Source: Microbacterium sp. AZCO
GTDB lineage: Bacteria > Actinomycetota > Actinomycetes > Actinomycetales > Microbacteriaceae
Length of the DNA: 64,000 nucleotides
Direction: 5' to 3'
NCBI RefSeq assembly: GCF_039614715.1
Contig: NZ_CP154857.1
Location: 3,534,001-3,598,000 of the forward strand
The notes below the pieces were generated by a model that was not told the DNA's origin, did no database searches, and saw nothing but the letters and a program-made list of their open reading frames with translations. Within the stretch, counting starts at the first letter, position 1. Every line of letters begins with the position of its first letter. A program made the position numbers and the translations under genes. Positions 31,926 to 41,396 of this stretch are shown here, piece by piece.

Positions 31926-32852
31926 GTGACCACGGACGCGTTCCGTCGCAACAGCGACAACTTCTGCTACCGGCATCCTGACCGCGTGAGCTTCGTGCTC
32001 TGTCAGCGATGCCTGCGCACCATCTGCGCCGAGTGCCAGACGCAGGCGCCTGTCGGGGTCATCTGTCCCGAGTGCATGCGCGAGCAGCAGAGTGCGCGAT
32101 CGGATGCCCAGCGCAAGGCCGAACGGCGCTGGGCATCACGGCCGCGCGCGGTGACGGTGTCGGACTCGCGTCCCTACGCGACGTACGGCATCATCCTCGC
32201 GACGGCCGTGGTGTTCGTGCTGCAGCTCGTGATCCCGGGCAAGTTCGTCGAGACGTGGCTCGCCTTCAACAGCCTCTTCGTCGATCCCACGAGCCCGGCG
32301 CCCCTCCAGCCCTGGCGCCTGCTGACTGTCGCCTTCGTTCACGACGGGTTCTGGCACATCGCGCTCAACATGCTCGCCCTGTATCTGATCGGGCGAAGTC
32401 TGGAGCCGCTCCTGGGGCACTGGCGGTTCGTCGTGCTCTACTTCCTGAGCGCACTCGGCGGATCGGTCGCCGTCGCTCTGCTCGCACCCGGCGTGTGGGT
32501 CGTCGGGGCCTCGGGTGCGATCTTCGGCCTCTTCGGCGCTCTCCTGGTGATCGGGCGGCATATCGGGGCGGATATCCGCACGATCGCGATCCTCATCGCG
32601 ATCAACTTCTTCTGGCCGTTCGCCATCGCGCTCATCAGCAGCATCGGGCGCGGCTCCTTCACGGATGCGCTCGCAACGATCGCCGTGTCGTGGCAGGCCC
32701 ACCTCGGCGGCCTGCTCACGGGTGGGCTCGTCGGACTCATCTACGCGCGCACGCGCACGGCCGCTCGGCGGTCGGCGCAGATCTGGCTGCTCGTCGGAAC
32801 GGCGGTCGGTCTCCTCGCACTTCTCGCGATCCCGGTGCTGTTCTACCGGTAG
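31926..32852 (+). CDS. Rhomboid family intramembrane serine protease
   Basis: This 308-residue protein has an N-terminal zinc-binding head (CYRHPD, CQRCLRTICAECQ, CPECMRE) and six hydrophobic segments with the catalytic serine in GASGAIFGLFGALL and the catalytic histidine in SWQAHLGGLLTGG. HIALNMLALYLIGR is the conserved helix 2. It cleaves transmembrane substrates. GTG at 31926 follows the isomerase stop by 22 bases; co-transcription is likely. Confidence 0.92.
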   Translation: MTTDAFRRNSDNFCYRHPDRVSFVLCQRCLRTICAECQTQAPVGVICPECMREQQSARSDAQRKAERRWASRPRAVTVSDSRPYATYGIILATAVVFVLQLVIPGKFVETWLAFNSLFVDPTSPAPLQPWRLLTVAFVHDGFWHIALNMLALYLIGRSLEPLLGHWRFVVLYFLSALGGSVAVALLAPGVWVVGASGAIFGLFGALLVIGRHIGADIRTIAILIAINFFWPFAIALISSIGRGSFTDALATIAVSWQAHLGGLLTGGLVGLIYARTRTAARRSAQIWLLVGTAVGLLALLAIPVLFYR

Positions 32853-32873
32853 TCCGGCCCGCCGCTCGGCAAG

Positions 32874-32882
32874 TTATCCACA
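32874..32882. promoter_or_regulatory. Isolated consensus DnaA box
   Basis: TTATCCACA lies 22 bases past the rhomboid stop, followed by a second partial match (GTCCACAGG). It is 12.6 kb from oriC, between convergent genes. Confidence 0.65.
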
Positions 32883-32937
32883 GGCTCGTCCACAGGTGGG
32901 GATGAATCACACCCGTGTAATTAGCCCTCGGGATGAC

Positions 32938-32974
32938 AAAAAAAAGGCCGAGACACGACGTGCGTGTCTCGGCC
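32938..32974 (-). terminator. Rho-independent terminator of crgA
   Basis: On the minus strand a perfect 12-bp stem (GGCCGAGACACG/CGTGTCTCGGCC) is followed by a run of eight T (32945-32938). It lies 22 bases past the crgA stop. Confidence 0.92.
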
Positions 32975-32996
32975 GAGAAGATGAGGGATGCCGCGG

Positions 32997-33233
32997 CTAG
33001 CGCCAGCGTGTCGTCATGAGGAAGCCGATGAAGGCGATGCCGAAGCCGATCACGAGGTTCCACGGTCCGATGCCGGGGATCGGGTACTGCATTCCGCTGA
33101 GGTAGAAGACGAGCACCCAGAGGAGCCCGAGCAGCATCAAGCCGATCATGATGGGCTTGAACCAGACGGGATTCGGGGCGGCTTCGCCCTCGCTGCGCTC
33201 GACGAGGTCTTCGTCTCTGCCAGATCGTGCCAT
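32997..33233 (-). CDS. crgA: Cell division protein CrgA
   Basis: This 78-residue protein with two transmembrane helices (WFKPIMIGLMLLGLLWVLVF; WNLVIGFGIAFIGFLMTTRW) has the conserved CrgA pattern PNPVWFKP and GPWNL. CrgA helps coordinate FtsZ ring and peptidoglycan synthesis in Actinobacteria. It has its own terminator and diverges from the sortase gene. Confidence 0.93.
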   Translation of the reverse strand: MARSGRDEDLVERSEGEAAPNPVWFKPIMIGLMLLGLLWVLVFYLSGMQYPIPGIGPWNLVIGFGIAFIGFLMTTRWR

Positions 33234-33285
33234 TCGGACAGTCTACCGCCAGGCTTCTTTAGGACTGGCTGACTAAAATCCCCCT

Positions 33286-34080
33286 GTGGATGAGGAATCC
33301 GGGGGGCCCCCGCGCGAGCGTGCGCGCACGCGTCCGCGTCGGCGCGCCTCGTTCGTCGGCGTCCTCGGCGAGGTCCTCATCACGGCCGGCGTCGTCGTTC
33401 TCCTCTACGTCGCATGGCAGATGTGGGTCGGCGACCTGATCTACGGCGCCGAGCGCAGTGCACAGGCCCAGGAGTACAGCGACTCGTGGCAGCAGGAGTA
33501 CGAGGCGCAGCATCCCTCGCCGTCGTCGTCCGAGTCGAGCACCCCCGCCCCCGCGCCGGCCGACGTGACCGCCGATCCCATCGCCCTTCCCCAGCCCGAG
33601 GACGCGCAGGTCTTCGGCACCATGCACATCCCGCGGTTCGGGGCGGACTATGCCGTGCCGATCGCCGGCGGCATCACCCGTGCCCACACGCTCGACCCCA
33701 TCGGCATCGGGCACTACCCGGGTACGCAGATGCCGGGCGACGTCGGCAATGTCGCGCTCGCGGCGCATCGCACGACGTGGGGCAAGCCGTTCAACCGCAT
33801 CGCCGACCTGCACGTCGGCGACGCCATCGTCATCGAGACGCCGGACGGCTGGTACACCTACCGGTTCCGCACGCTCGAGTACGTCAAGCCGAGCGCGGTC
33901 GAGGTGCTCCTCCCCGTGCCGCAGATGACGGGCGTGGCGGCGAACGGCCGGTATCTCACGATGACGAGCTGCAGCCCCATGTACTCGCTCGCGGAGCGGA
34001 TCGTGGCGTACAGCGTCTTCGATTCGTTCACCCCGCGATCGGCCGGTGCGCCGACCTCGCTGACGGCGGGAGCCGCCTGA
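33286..34080 (+). CDS. Class E sortase
   Basis: This 264-residue membrane transpeptidase has a basic N-terminus, one transmembrane helix (VLGEVLITAGVVVLLYVAW), a Ser/Pro/Glu linker, then the sortase fold. The catalytic His is in NVALAAHRTTWG, the Cys in LTMTSCSPMYS and the Arg in SLAERIVAY. The position between crgA and pabA is the conserved location of class E sortases in Actinobacteria. The stop overlaps the next start (TGATG). Confidence 0.92.
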   Translation: MDEESGGPPRERARTRPRRRASFVGVLGEVLITAGVVVLLYVAWQMWVGDLIYGAERSAQAQEYSDSWQQEYEAQHPSPSSSESSTPAPAPADVTADPIALPQPEDAQVFGTMHIPRFGADYAVPIAGGITRAHTLDPIGIGHYPGTQMPGDVGNVALAAHRTTWGKPFNRIADLHVGDAIVIETPDGWYTYRFRTLEYVKPSAVEVLLPVPQMTGVAANGRYLTMTSCSPMYSLAERIVAYSVFDSFTPRSAGAPTSLTAGAA

Positions 34081-34235
34081 TGTACGCAGCGCTCTGGCGC
34101 ATCCTGCCCGGCCCGTGGTGGGTGCGGACGATCATCCTCCTGATCGCCGTCGCGGCGATCCTGTACGGGCTCTTCTTCTACGTGTTCCCCTGGGTGAGCC
34201 AGTTCGTGAACCCGCAAGAGGTCACGGTCGAGTGA
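34080..34235 (+). CDS. Small single-pass membrane protein
   Basis: This 51-residue protein (YAALWRILPGPWWVRTIILL, then a helix ending FFYVFPWVSQF and EVTVE) is translationally coupled to the sortase by TGATG and overlaps the next gene by four bases (GTGA). Small proteins of this type sit between sortase and pabA in related genomes; the function is unknown. Confidence 0.85.
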   Translation: MYAALWRILPGPWWVRTIILLIAVAAILYGLFFYVFPWVSQFVNPQEVTVE

Positions 34236-34870
34236 CCGACGCGGCGGGGCGGGGCATCCTCGTGGTGGACAACCACGACAGCTTCGTCCACACCCTCGTG
34301 GGCTACCTGCACGAGCTGGGCGCGCGCACGACCCTGGTCGAGGCCGATGCCGTCACCGACGCACCCTCCGCGATCGCCGGGTATGACGGTGTGCTCGTCT
34401 CTCCCGGGCCAGGGACGCCCGAGCGCGCGGGGGCGTCCGTCGCCGTCGTCGGCGTGGCGGCTGAGCGCGGCATCCCTCTTCTCGGCGTCTGTCTCGGCCA
34501 TCAGGCGATCGGTGTCGCCTTCGGCGCGGCGGTCGACCAGGCGCCCGAGCTCATGCACGGCATCACGTCCCTCGTGCACCACGACGGAGGCGCGCTCTAC
34601 GCCGGGCTCCCCGACCCGTTCGTCGCCACGCGCTACCACTCGCTCGCGATCGAGCCCGAGACGATTCCGGCCGCGCTCGAGGTGACGAGCCGCACCGACG
34701 GCGGGGTCGTCATGGGGGTCCGGCACCGCGCACTGCCGATCGAGGGCGTGCAGTTCCACCCCGAGAGCGTGCTCACCGACGGGGGCTACCGGCTGCTGGG
34801 CAATTGGCTCGAGACGGTCGGGATCCGGGATGCCGCGACCCGCGGTGCATCGCTGAGCCCGCGTCGCTGA
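34232..34870 (+). CDS. pabA: Aminodeoxychorismate/anthranilate synthase glutamine amidotransferase subunit
   Basis: This 212-residue class I glutamine amidotransferase has the opening LVVDNHDSFVHTLVGYLHELG, oxyanion segment SPGPGTPERAG, nucleophile Cys in PLLGVCLGHQAI, and the His/Glu pair in VQFHPESVLTD. It supplies ammonia for aminodeoxychorismate (folate) or anthranilate (Trp) synthesis. The isolated location next to pknB, with no trp genes nearby, is the usual place for the copy named pabA/trpG in Actinobacteria. GTG start overlaps the upstream stop. Confidence 0.88.
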   Translation: MTDAAGRGILVVDNHDSFVHTLVGYLHELGARTTLVEADAVTDAPSAIAGYDGVLVSPGPGTPERAGASVAVVGVAAERGIPLLGVCLGHQAIGVAFGAAVDQAPELMHGITSLVHHDGGALYAGLPDPFVATRYHSLAIEPETIPAALEVTSRTDGGVVMGVRHRALPIEGVQFHPESVLTDGGYRLLGNWLETVGIRDAATRGASLSPRR

Positions 34871-34938
34871 ACCGGCGTCGGCCTTCGGCGCTGAACGGGC
34901 GTCAGCCTGCCGCGCTGAACCGGCGTCAACCTGCCGCG
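34867..34938. repeat. Three tandem 24-bp repeats between pabA and pknB
   Basis: Three head-to-tail copies of a unit reading CTGAACCGGCGTC then about 11 bases ending in GCG, starting at 34867, 34891 and 34915. The first covers the pabA stop and the third the pknB stop, and every copy contains a TGA on the minus strand at the position of the pknB stop. Confidence 0.8.
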
Positions 34939-36644
34939 GGAGGGCCCGAGCAGAACGTCAGGGTGATGGTCGAATGCACGGGCACGTCACCGGGAGCGAG
35001 GGACTGCCCGCCCTGCTTCACCGTCGGCGGACTCGTCGCGGGACACGTCGTGTCTTCCTGCGTCTCCACCGTGAGGCCGATCGTCGGCGCTTCGAGCGCG
35101 GCCTTCGCGGCATCCACTGTGTAGCCCGTGTAGTCGACGATCGTGACGTTGCCCGTCGCGACGACGAGGTTCACGACGGTGCCGAGCGGCACGCTGCTGT
35201 TCGAGGCGGGGTCGGCCGAGATGACCGTATCGGCCGCGAGACCCGGGTCGTTGCGGGGAGTCACGGCGCCCACGGAGAGCCCGAGATCCTGCAGCGCGGA
35301 CCGGGCCGCATCCTCGCTGAGCCCCTCGAGCGGCGGGATCGTCGCGGTCTGCACGCCCTCCGAGACGTACACCTTCACCTGCTGACCCTGAGCGACCGAG
35401 GTTCCCGCGTCGGGGTCGGTGCGGATGACGTTCCCCTCCGCGACGTCGGAGCTCGGCTCGTCGACGCGATAGGCGAGGAGATCCTCGTCCTCGAGCACCT
35501 GGTTCGCCCGGTCGTACGTCATGTCGGAGACGTCGGGCACGATGCGCGAGGTCGAGGGAACCGGGTTCGAGGGGCGGATCGTCAGCACCCAGAAGAGCAC
35601 CGAGATGAGCAGGACCGCGAGCACGGCGACGCCGGCCCAGATCCATGCCACGGGCGGGCCCGCCTGCGTGCGCTTCATGGTCGTGTCGGTGCTGAGCTGG
35701 CGGAGCGACCGTGCGGTCTCGGCGGCCTGCCGGGGGTTCGGCCCGTACAGCTCGCTCGTCAGCGCACCCAGCTGGCGCTTGGAGGGCACCTTGCCGTCGA
35801 CCGTCGCATCGAGCGCCTCACGGAAGGACGCGGCATCCTGATACCGCTGGAAGGGGTCCTTCGCGAGAGCCCGCAGGGCGACGGCGTCGAGCGAGCGGGG
35901 CACGGTCTCGTTGATCTCGGACGGCGCGACGGGAGTCTCGCTCACGTGCTGGTACGCCACGGCGACGGGAGATTCGCCCCGGAAAGGCTGGCGACCGGAG
36001 AGCAGCTCGTAGAGCACGACACCGGTCGAGTAGAGGTCGGCGCGCCCGTCCACCGGCTCGCCCTTGGCCTGCTCGGGCGAGAAATACGCGGCCGTGCCGA
36101 GGATCTGCGTCGTCTCGGCGACGGTCGACGACGAGTCGGACACGGCGCGGGCGATGCCGAAGTCCATGACCTTGACCTGACCGGAGTCGGTCACCATGAC
36201 GTTGCCCGGCTTGATGTCGCGGTGCACGACACCTGCGCGGTGCGAGTACTCGAGCGCCTCGAGGATGCCGTCGACGTAGCGCACGGCATCCGCGACCGGG
36301 ACCGGACCGGCGGAGATCACGTCTTTCAGGAGCTTGCCCTTGACGAGCTCCATGACGATGAACGGCACCGGCCGCACCGTGCCGTCGGCGCCCATCTCGC
36401 TGTCCTCGCCGGCGTCGTACACGCGGACGATGGCGGGATGCGACATGCGGGACGCCGCCTGCGCCTCGAGACGGAAGCGGGTGCGGAACGCGTTGTCGTC
36501 GGCGAGGTCGCGCTTGAGGACCTTGATGGCGACGACGCGGCCGAGCGTCAGGTCGTAGCCGCGGTAGACACTCGCCATACCGCCTCGGCCGATGAGCTCG
36601 TCGACGCGATAGCGCCCCGAAAGCACGCGCGGCTCAGCTGTCAA
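34926..36644 (-). CDS. pknB: Serine/threonine protein kinase PknB with PASTA domains
   Basis: This 572-residue receptor kinase has the kinase domain (1-275) with glycine loop IGRGGMASVYRG, catalytic [10 protein letters not shown] and DFGIARA, a juxtamembrane region, one transmembrane helix (WIWAGVAVLAVLLISVLFW near 330-350) and three extracytoplasmic PASTA repeats that bind muropeptide/lipid II. The likely start is TTG at 36644 with AGGGGAG eight bases upstream; the nearby ATG is out of frame. It is the last gene of the leftward fhaA-to-pknB unit. Confidence 0.94.
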   Translation of the reverse strand: MTAEPRVLSGRYRVDELIGRGGMASVYRGYDLTLGRVVAIKVLKRDLADDNAFRTRFRLEAQAASRMSHPAIVRVYDAGEDSEMGADGTVRPVPFIVMELVKGKLLKDVISAGPVPVADAVRYVDGILEALEYSHRAGVVHRDIKPGNVMVTDSGQVKVMDFGIARAVSDSSSTVAETTQILGTAAYFSPEQAKGEPVDGRADLYSTGVVLYELLSGRQPFRGESPVAVAYQHVSETPVAPSEINETVPRSLDAVALRALAKDPFQRYQDAASFREALDATVDGKVPSKRQLGALTSELYGPNPRQAAETARSLRQLSTDTTMKRTQAGPPVAWIWAGVAVLAVLLISVLFWVLTIRPSNPVPSTSRIVPDVSDMTYDRANQVLEDEDLLAYRVDEPSSDVAEGNVIRTDPDAGTSVAQGQQVKVYVSEGVQTATIPPLEGLSEDAARSALQDLGLSVGAVTPRNDPGLAADTVISADPASNSSVPLGTVVNLVVATGNVTIVDYTGYTVDAAKAALEAPTIGLTVETQEDTTCPATSPPTVKQGGQSLAPGDVPVHSTITLTFCSGPPAAG

Positions 36645-36711
36645 CGGTCATCTCCCCTGGGTGGAACAGTTGCCAGCCTAACGGACGGGCCCGACGTGGC
36701 CCTGCTGCCGG

Positions 36712-38466
36712 TCAGGGGGTCGGAGCCGCTCCGGGGGTCGGGGTCGAGTCAGAGCCGCCGGCAGGCTGGATCTGCGCCGTCGCCTCCGATGAGGAGCCCG
36801 AAGTGCGCTTCTCGCCGTTGCCCGTGCAATCGACCGTGTACGTCAGGATGATCGTCTGTCCCGCGGGGCCCGCGGTCAGCTCGCCGTCCCGGTCGTTGCC
36901 GCCGAAGGAGATCTGGGTGACGTTCTGACCGCCCGACGAGAAGGTTCCGTTCACGACGGTGAAGTTGTACGCGCTCGGCGAGCCGGACCCCGACGGGCAC
37001 GAGTACCCGGGCCACGTGAAGTTGACAGTCTCGCCGGTCACGGCGGGTGTCGTCGAGATGATCGGCGCTCCCGGCTGCGGCATCGCGACCTGGTCGGCGT
37101 AGTACGTCAGCGTCAGGAGCGTCGTCGGCTCGATGCGGCCCGAGGGGTCGACCTGGTAGACGACGCCGACCTGGTCGCCCGTCGACGCGGCATTGCCGGG
37201 GACGCACGACACGGACTGCACACCGGCGGCCTTCGCGGCCGCGCTCGCGGCGTCGCATTGCTGGCCGCTCAGATTCAGCGCGTCGATGTCGATGCGCGTC
37301 ACCGTCGGCGTCGGGGTCGGCGTCTGGGACTGCGTCTGCGACGCCGAGGGAGTCGTCGGTGCGGGTTCGGGATCGCCGTTGTTGGCGAAGATCGCCCACA
37401 ACGTGCCGCCCAGCACGAGCAGGAGGAGCGCGATGAGGGCGATGAGCGGCCACGTCCAGGGGCTGCGCTTGCGCTTCTGCGGCTCGTCCTCGACGGCGGT
37501 CATCGTGCTCGTGCTCGTGACGACGCCTGCGCCGGGGAGCAGGCGCGTCGCGGCCGACGTGTCGGTCGCGCCGAGCAGCTGCGTCATGTCGTCGCCGACG
37601 GCGACACCGGACGCGATGGCGGGAACGGCGGCGGCCGCGGCGGACACATCGCCTCGCCGGAGCGCGGTCGCGGCGCGTGCGACGGCCGACGCCGAGGCGG
37701 GGCGGTCCTCCGGCTTCTTGGCGATCATCGCCATGACGAGGTTCTGCACCGGCACGGCGACGGTCGGCGGCAGCGGCGGAGGCTGCTCGTTGATCTGCGC
37801 CATGGCGATCGCCACCTGCGACTCGCCCGTGAAGGGGCGCTTTCCCGCGAGGCTCTCGTACGCGACGATGCCGAGCGAGTAGATGTCGGTCGCGGGGGAG
37901 GCCGGGTGCCCCGACGCCTGCTCGGGCGAGAGGTACTGCACCGTGCCCATGACCTGCCCGGTCGCCGTCAACGGCACCTGGTCGGCGATGCGTGCGATGC
38001 CGAAGTCGGTGATCTTGACGCGCCCGTCGGGCGTGATCAGGAGGTTGCCCGGCTTGATGTCGCGGTGCACGAGGCCAGCCGCGTGCGCGGCCTGCAGCGC
38101 CGCAGAGGTCTGCGCGACGATGTCGAGCGTCTTGTCGGTCGAGAGCGAGCCGTCGCGTTCGAGGATCGTCGAAAGGGCCTCGCCGGGGACGAGCTCCATG
38201 ACGAGGAAGGCGGAGCCGTTCTCCTCGCCGTAGTCGAAGACGCTCGCGATGCCCTCGTGGTTGACGAGCGCGGCGTGGCGGGCCTCGGCGCGGAAGCGCT
38301 CGAGGAACCCCGGGTCGCCCATGTACTCGTCTTTGAGGATCTTGATGGCGACGGTGCGCCCGATGACATGGTCGGTGGCCTCCCAGACCTCGCCCATGCC
38401 GCCGATCGCGATCCGTGAATCCAGCTCGTAGCGCCCGCCGAAGGTCGCACCCTGCGTCGGTCTCAT
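36712..38466 (-). CDS. pknA: Serine/threonine protein kinase PknA
   Basis: This 584-residue kinase has the glycine loop [26 protein letters not shown] (ATP lysine), [13 protein letters not shown] and DFGIARI. The kinase domain is followed by a cytoplasmic linker with basic KRKRSPW, one transmembrane helix ([21 protein letters not shown]), a Thr/Pro linker and an extracytoplasmic domain with weak PASTA-like character. It probably phosphorylates division and wall-synthesis proteins. The ATG overlaps the pbpA stop (ATGA). Confidence 0.93.
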   Translation of the reverse strand: MRPTQGATFGGRYELDSRIAIGGMGEVWEATDHVIGRTVAIKILKDEYMGDPGFLERFRAEARHAALVNHEGIASVFDYGEENGSAFLVMELVPGEALSTILERDGSLSTDKTLDIVAQTSAALQAAHAAGLVHRDIKPGNLLITPDGRVKITDFGIARIADQVPLTATGQVMGTVQYLSPEQASGHPASPATDIYSLGIVAYESLAGKRPFTGESQVAIAMAQINEQPPPLPPTVAVPVQNLVMAMIAKKPEDRPASASAVARAATALRRGDVSAAAAAVPAIASGVAVGDDMTQLLGATDTSAATRLLPGAGVVTSTSTMTAVEDEPQKRKRSPWTWPLIALIALLLLVLGGTLWAIFANNGDPEPAPTTPSASQTQSQTPTPTPTVTRIDIDALNLSGQQCDAASAAAKAAGVQSVSCVPGNAASTGDQVGVVYQVDPSGRIEPTTLLTLTYYADQVAMPQPGAPIISTTPAVTGETVNFTWPGYSCPSGSGSPSAYNFTVVNGTFSSGGQNVTQISFGGNDRDGELTAGPAGQTIILTYTVDCTGNGEKRTSGSSSEATAQIQPAGGSDSTPTPGAAPTP

Positions 38467-39923
38467 CGTCCCAGCACCGCCTCCATGACCTTCTTCGCGA
38501 TGGGCGCCGCGATCGTATTGCCGCTGCCCGACTGCCCTTGCCCGCCGCCATTCTCCACGACCACCGCCACGGCGACCTGCGGATCGTCCGCAGGGGCGAA
38601 CCCGGTGAACCACAGCGAGAACGGCTTGGTGCTTCCGTTCTCCGCGGTCCCGGTCTTACCGGCCACTTCGACGCCGTCTATTCTTGCACCCGACGCCGCG
38701 CCGTCACTGACATCCGCGACCATCATGGAGGTCAGCTCGGAGGCGAGGCTCGCCTCGAGCGCACGGCCGAACTCCTTGTTGTCGAACGTCTGCTGCACCG
38801 TGAGATCCGGCGCGATGACACTGTCGACCATCCGCGGGCTCATGACCATGCCGCCGTTGGCGATTCCCGCCGAGACCATCGCCATCTGCAGCGGGGTCGC
38901 GGTGACCTGACCCTGCCCGAACCCGCTGAGCGCCGTCTGCGCGTCATCCTGGATCGTGCGCGGATACCCCGACGGCGTCGAGACGAGCGGCAGCTGGAAC
39001 GACTGGTTGAAGCCGTACTTCTCCGCCTCGTCGCGGATCGCCGTGTCGCCCAGCTCCACGGCGAGCTCCGCGAACGGGATGTTGCAGCTCAGCCGCAGCG
39101 CGTCGGCGATCGTGACGGTCTCGCCCGGACCGCACGTGCCGCCCGAGGCGTTGTAGACGACGCTCGACGACTGCGGCAGCGTGTACGACGCGGGGTTGGG
39201 CAGCGTCGACTGCGACGTGTAGTCGCCCGACGCGAATGCGGCCGATGCCACCACGAGCTTGAAGGTCGAGCCGGGCGGGTTGAGGTCGCCGCCGATCGAG
39301 CGGTTGAAGAGGGGATGCGCGGGGTCGGCGTCGAGTCCGTCGTAGTAGGAGTTGGCGGCCTTCACGTCGTGGCTCGCGAGGAGGTTCGCGTCGAACGTCG
39401 GGCTCGACACCATCGCGAGGATCCTGCCCGTGGACGGCTCGATCGCGATGACGGCACCCTGCTGCGACCCGAGCGCGTCGAACGCCGCCTTCTGCACCGT
39501 GGCATCCAGCGACAGCACGACGTTCGATCCGCGCTGCGGCTGACCCGTGACGATCTGCTCGATGCGGGAGAGGAACTGCGAGCCGGCCGTTCCGCTCAGC
39601 ACCTGGTTCATCTCGAGCTCGATGCCGGTCGCCGAGCCGAGGGCCGGGTTGATCCAGCCCGTCACCTGGCTCCACATCGGGACGTCGGTGTAGACGCGCT
39701 GCCAGCTGTAGACGTCGTTCGACGGCACCGACGACGCGATGGCGGCGCCGCTCGCGATGATCGATCCGCGCTGCACCTGGTACGAGTCGTACAGCGCCCG
39801 CGTGTTGCGCGGGTTCTCGGCGAGGGTCTCGGCCTGAACGACCTGGATCCAGCTCGTCGAGGCGAACAGCGCGAGGAACATGATCAGCATCAGGATGCTG
39901 AGGCGCTTGAGCTCCTTGGTCAC
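38463..39923 (-). CDS. pbpA: Penicillin-binding protein PbpA (transpeptidase)
   Basis: This 486-residue class B penicillin-binding protein has an N-terminal membrane anchor ([19 protein letters not shown]), a dimerisation domain, and the transpeptidase motifs SxxK in PPGSTFKLV, SxN-type in SCNIPFAEL and KTGTAEN. It cross-links peptidoglycan with its RodA/FtsW partner, which is the adjacent gene. GTG start at 39923. It is an obvious beta-lactam target. Confidence 0.94.
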   Translation of the reverse strand: MTKELKRLSILMLIMFLALFASTSWIQVVQAETLAENPRNTRALYDSYQVQRGSIIASGAAIASSVPSNDVYSWQRVYTDVPMWSQVTGWINPALGSATGIELEMNQVLSGTAGSQFLSRIEQIVTGQPQRGSNVVLSLDATVQKAAFDALGSQQGAVIAIEPSTGRILAMVSSPTFDANLLASHDVKAANSYYDGLDADPAHPLFNRSIGGDLNPPGSTFKLVVASAAFASGDYTSQSTLPNPASYTLPQSSSVVYNASGGTCGPGETVTIADALRLSCNIPFAELAVELGDTAIRDEAEKYGFNQSFQLPLVSTPSGYPRTIQDDAQTALSGFGQGQVTATPLQMAMVSAGIANGGMVMSPRMVDSVIAPDLTVQQTFDNKEFGRALEASLASELTSMMVADVSDGAASGARIDGVEVAGKTGTAENGSTKPFSLWFTGFAPADDPQVAVAVVVENGGGQGQSGSGNTIAAPIAKKVMEAVLGR

Positions 39924-39961
39924 GTCGCACCTCCGCTCGCGAGCAGACGTCGGCCGCGACC

Positions 39962-39984
39962 CGGTCCCTGAGCTTGTCGAAGGG
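39962..39984. repeat. Dispersed repeat CGGTCCCTGAGCTTGTCGAAGGG
   Basis: A single copy in the short gap between pbpA and rodA, closely related to the repeat pair at 7508-7567. Confidence 0.6.
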
Positions 39985-39992
39985 TGGTCATG

Positions 39993-41396
39993 TCAGCCGA
40001 TCACCACCCGGGGCCGGCTGCGCACGGCGTCGGAGATGCGCAGGAGGAGCGCCACGATGAGCCAGTTCGCGACGAGCGACGAGCCGCCCGCAGCGAGGAA
40101 GGGGGTCGTGAGGCCCGTCAGCGGGATGATGCGCGTCACGCCGCCGACCATGATGAACACCTGCAGCGCGATCGTGAACGACAGCCCCGTCGCGAGGAGC
40201 TTGCCGAAGTCGTCGTGTCCTGCCAGGCCGATGCGGATGCCGCGGCTCGCGAAGACCATGTAGAGGCACAGGATGGCGAAGACTCCGATGAGCCCGAGCT
40301 CCTCGCCCAGGCTGGGGAGGATGTAGTCGCTCTGCGACAGCGGGGTCAGGTAGGGGCGGCCCTGGCCCAGCCCCGTGCCGATGAGCCCTCCCTGGGCGAG
40401 CCCGAAGATGCCCTGCACCAGCTGGTAGCTGCCGCCGTTGGCGTCGATCACCGCGGGGTTGAAGGCATCCAGCCAGTTCGTGAACCGTCCCTGCACGTAC
40501 GGCAGCACGCGCGAGGCGAGGAAGGCGCCCGCGACGGCGAGGCCGACGCCGATCACGACCCAGCTCGTCTTGCCGGTCGCGACGTAGAGCATCGCGACGA
40601 ACATGCCGAAGATGAGCAGGCCCGTGCCGAGGTCGCGCTGCAGCACGATGATGGCGAGCGAGACGAGCCAGATGACGAGGAGCGGGCCGAGCTCACGCGG
40701 GCGCGGCCAAGTGATCCCGAGGAACCTCGTGCCCACCGAGGTGAGCGACTCGCGGGTGCGCACGAGGTAGCCCGCGAAGAAGATCGCCAGGGCGATCTTG
40801 GCGAGCTCGCCCGGCTGGAACGAGAAGATCCCCAGGTCGACCCAGACATCCGCGTTCGCGTCCGCACCGAGGCCCGGAATGATCGGCAGCAGGAGCAGCA
40901 GGATGCCGACGAGGCCGGCGATGTAGGTGTACCGGAAGAGCACGCGATAGTTGCGCAGGAAGATCACGATCACGATCGCGCCGATCACCGCGATCGCGGT
41001 CCAGGCGAGCTGACGCGTCGAGGCGGCATTCCACCCGTGCAGCTTGAGGGCGATGTCGATGCGGTAGATCATCGCGAGACCGATGCCGGTGAGCAGCGTC
41101 GCGATCGGCACGACGAAGGGGTCGGCATCCCGTGCCCTCAGTCGGAGCACGATGTGCAGGGCGATCACGAGCGCCGTCAGGCCGCCGCAGTAGACGAGGA
41201 ACGTGCTGTCGATCGCGGAGGTCGCGCCGAGCTGCACGAGCGCGATCGCGCCGCCGTTGATCACGAAGGCGAAGACGAGCAGTGCGAGCTCGCGGTTGCG
41301 CTGCGTCTGCGGAACCCGGATGCGGCGGAGGGCCCGGACGACGGCGGTGTCGGTGGAGACCGCCGCGGTTCCCGCCGGTGGCGTGGTGGCGCTCAT
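39993..41396 (-). CDS. rodA: FtsW/RodA-type peptidoglycan glycosyltransferase
   Basis: This 467-residue SEDS-family membrane protein has about twelve helices. Family motifs are WVDLGIFSFQPGELAKIALAIFF split around the conserved QPGE, LQRDLGTGLLIFGMF (catalytic Asp region) and GMVVPPLPFVSYG-equivalent ITRIIPLTGLTTPFLAAGGSS. It polymerises lipid II with PbpA. The ATG overlaps the pstP stop. RodA is the usual name at this position. Confidence 0.93.
   Translation of the reverse strand: MSATTPPAGTAAVSTDTAVVRALRRIRVPQTQRNRELALLVFAFVINGGAIALVQLGATSAIDSTFLVYCGGLTALVIALHIVLRLRARDADPFVVPIATLLTGIGLAMIYRIDIALKLHGWNAASTRQLAWTAIAVIGAIVIVIFLRNYRVLFRYTYIAGLVGILLLLLPIIPGLGADANADVWVDLGIFSFQPGELAKIALAIFFAGYLVRTRESLTSVGTRFLGITWPRPRELGPLLVIWLVSLAIIVLQRDLGTGLLIFGMFVAMLYVATGKTSWVVIGVGLAVAGAFLASRVLPYVQGRFTNWLDAFNPAVIDANGGSYQLVQGIFGLAQGGLIGTGLGQGRPYLTPLSQSDYILPSLGEELGLIGVFAILCLYMVFASRGIRIGLAGHDDFGKLLATGLSFTIALQVFIMVGGVTRIIPLTGLTTPFLAAGGSSLVANWLIVALLLRISDAVRSRPRVVIG

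Noticed and set aside
36649..36651. ATG start for pknB
   Set aside because: It is out of frame with the kinase and meets a stop after five codons; TTG at 36644 fits frame and ribosome binding site.
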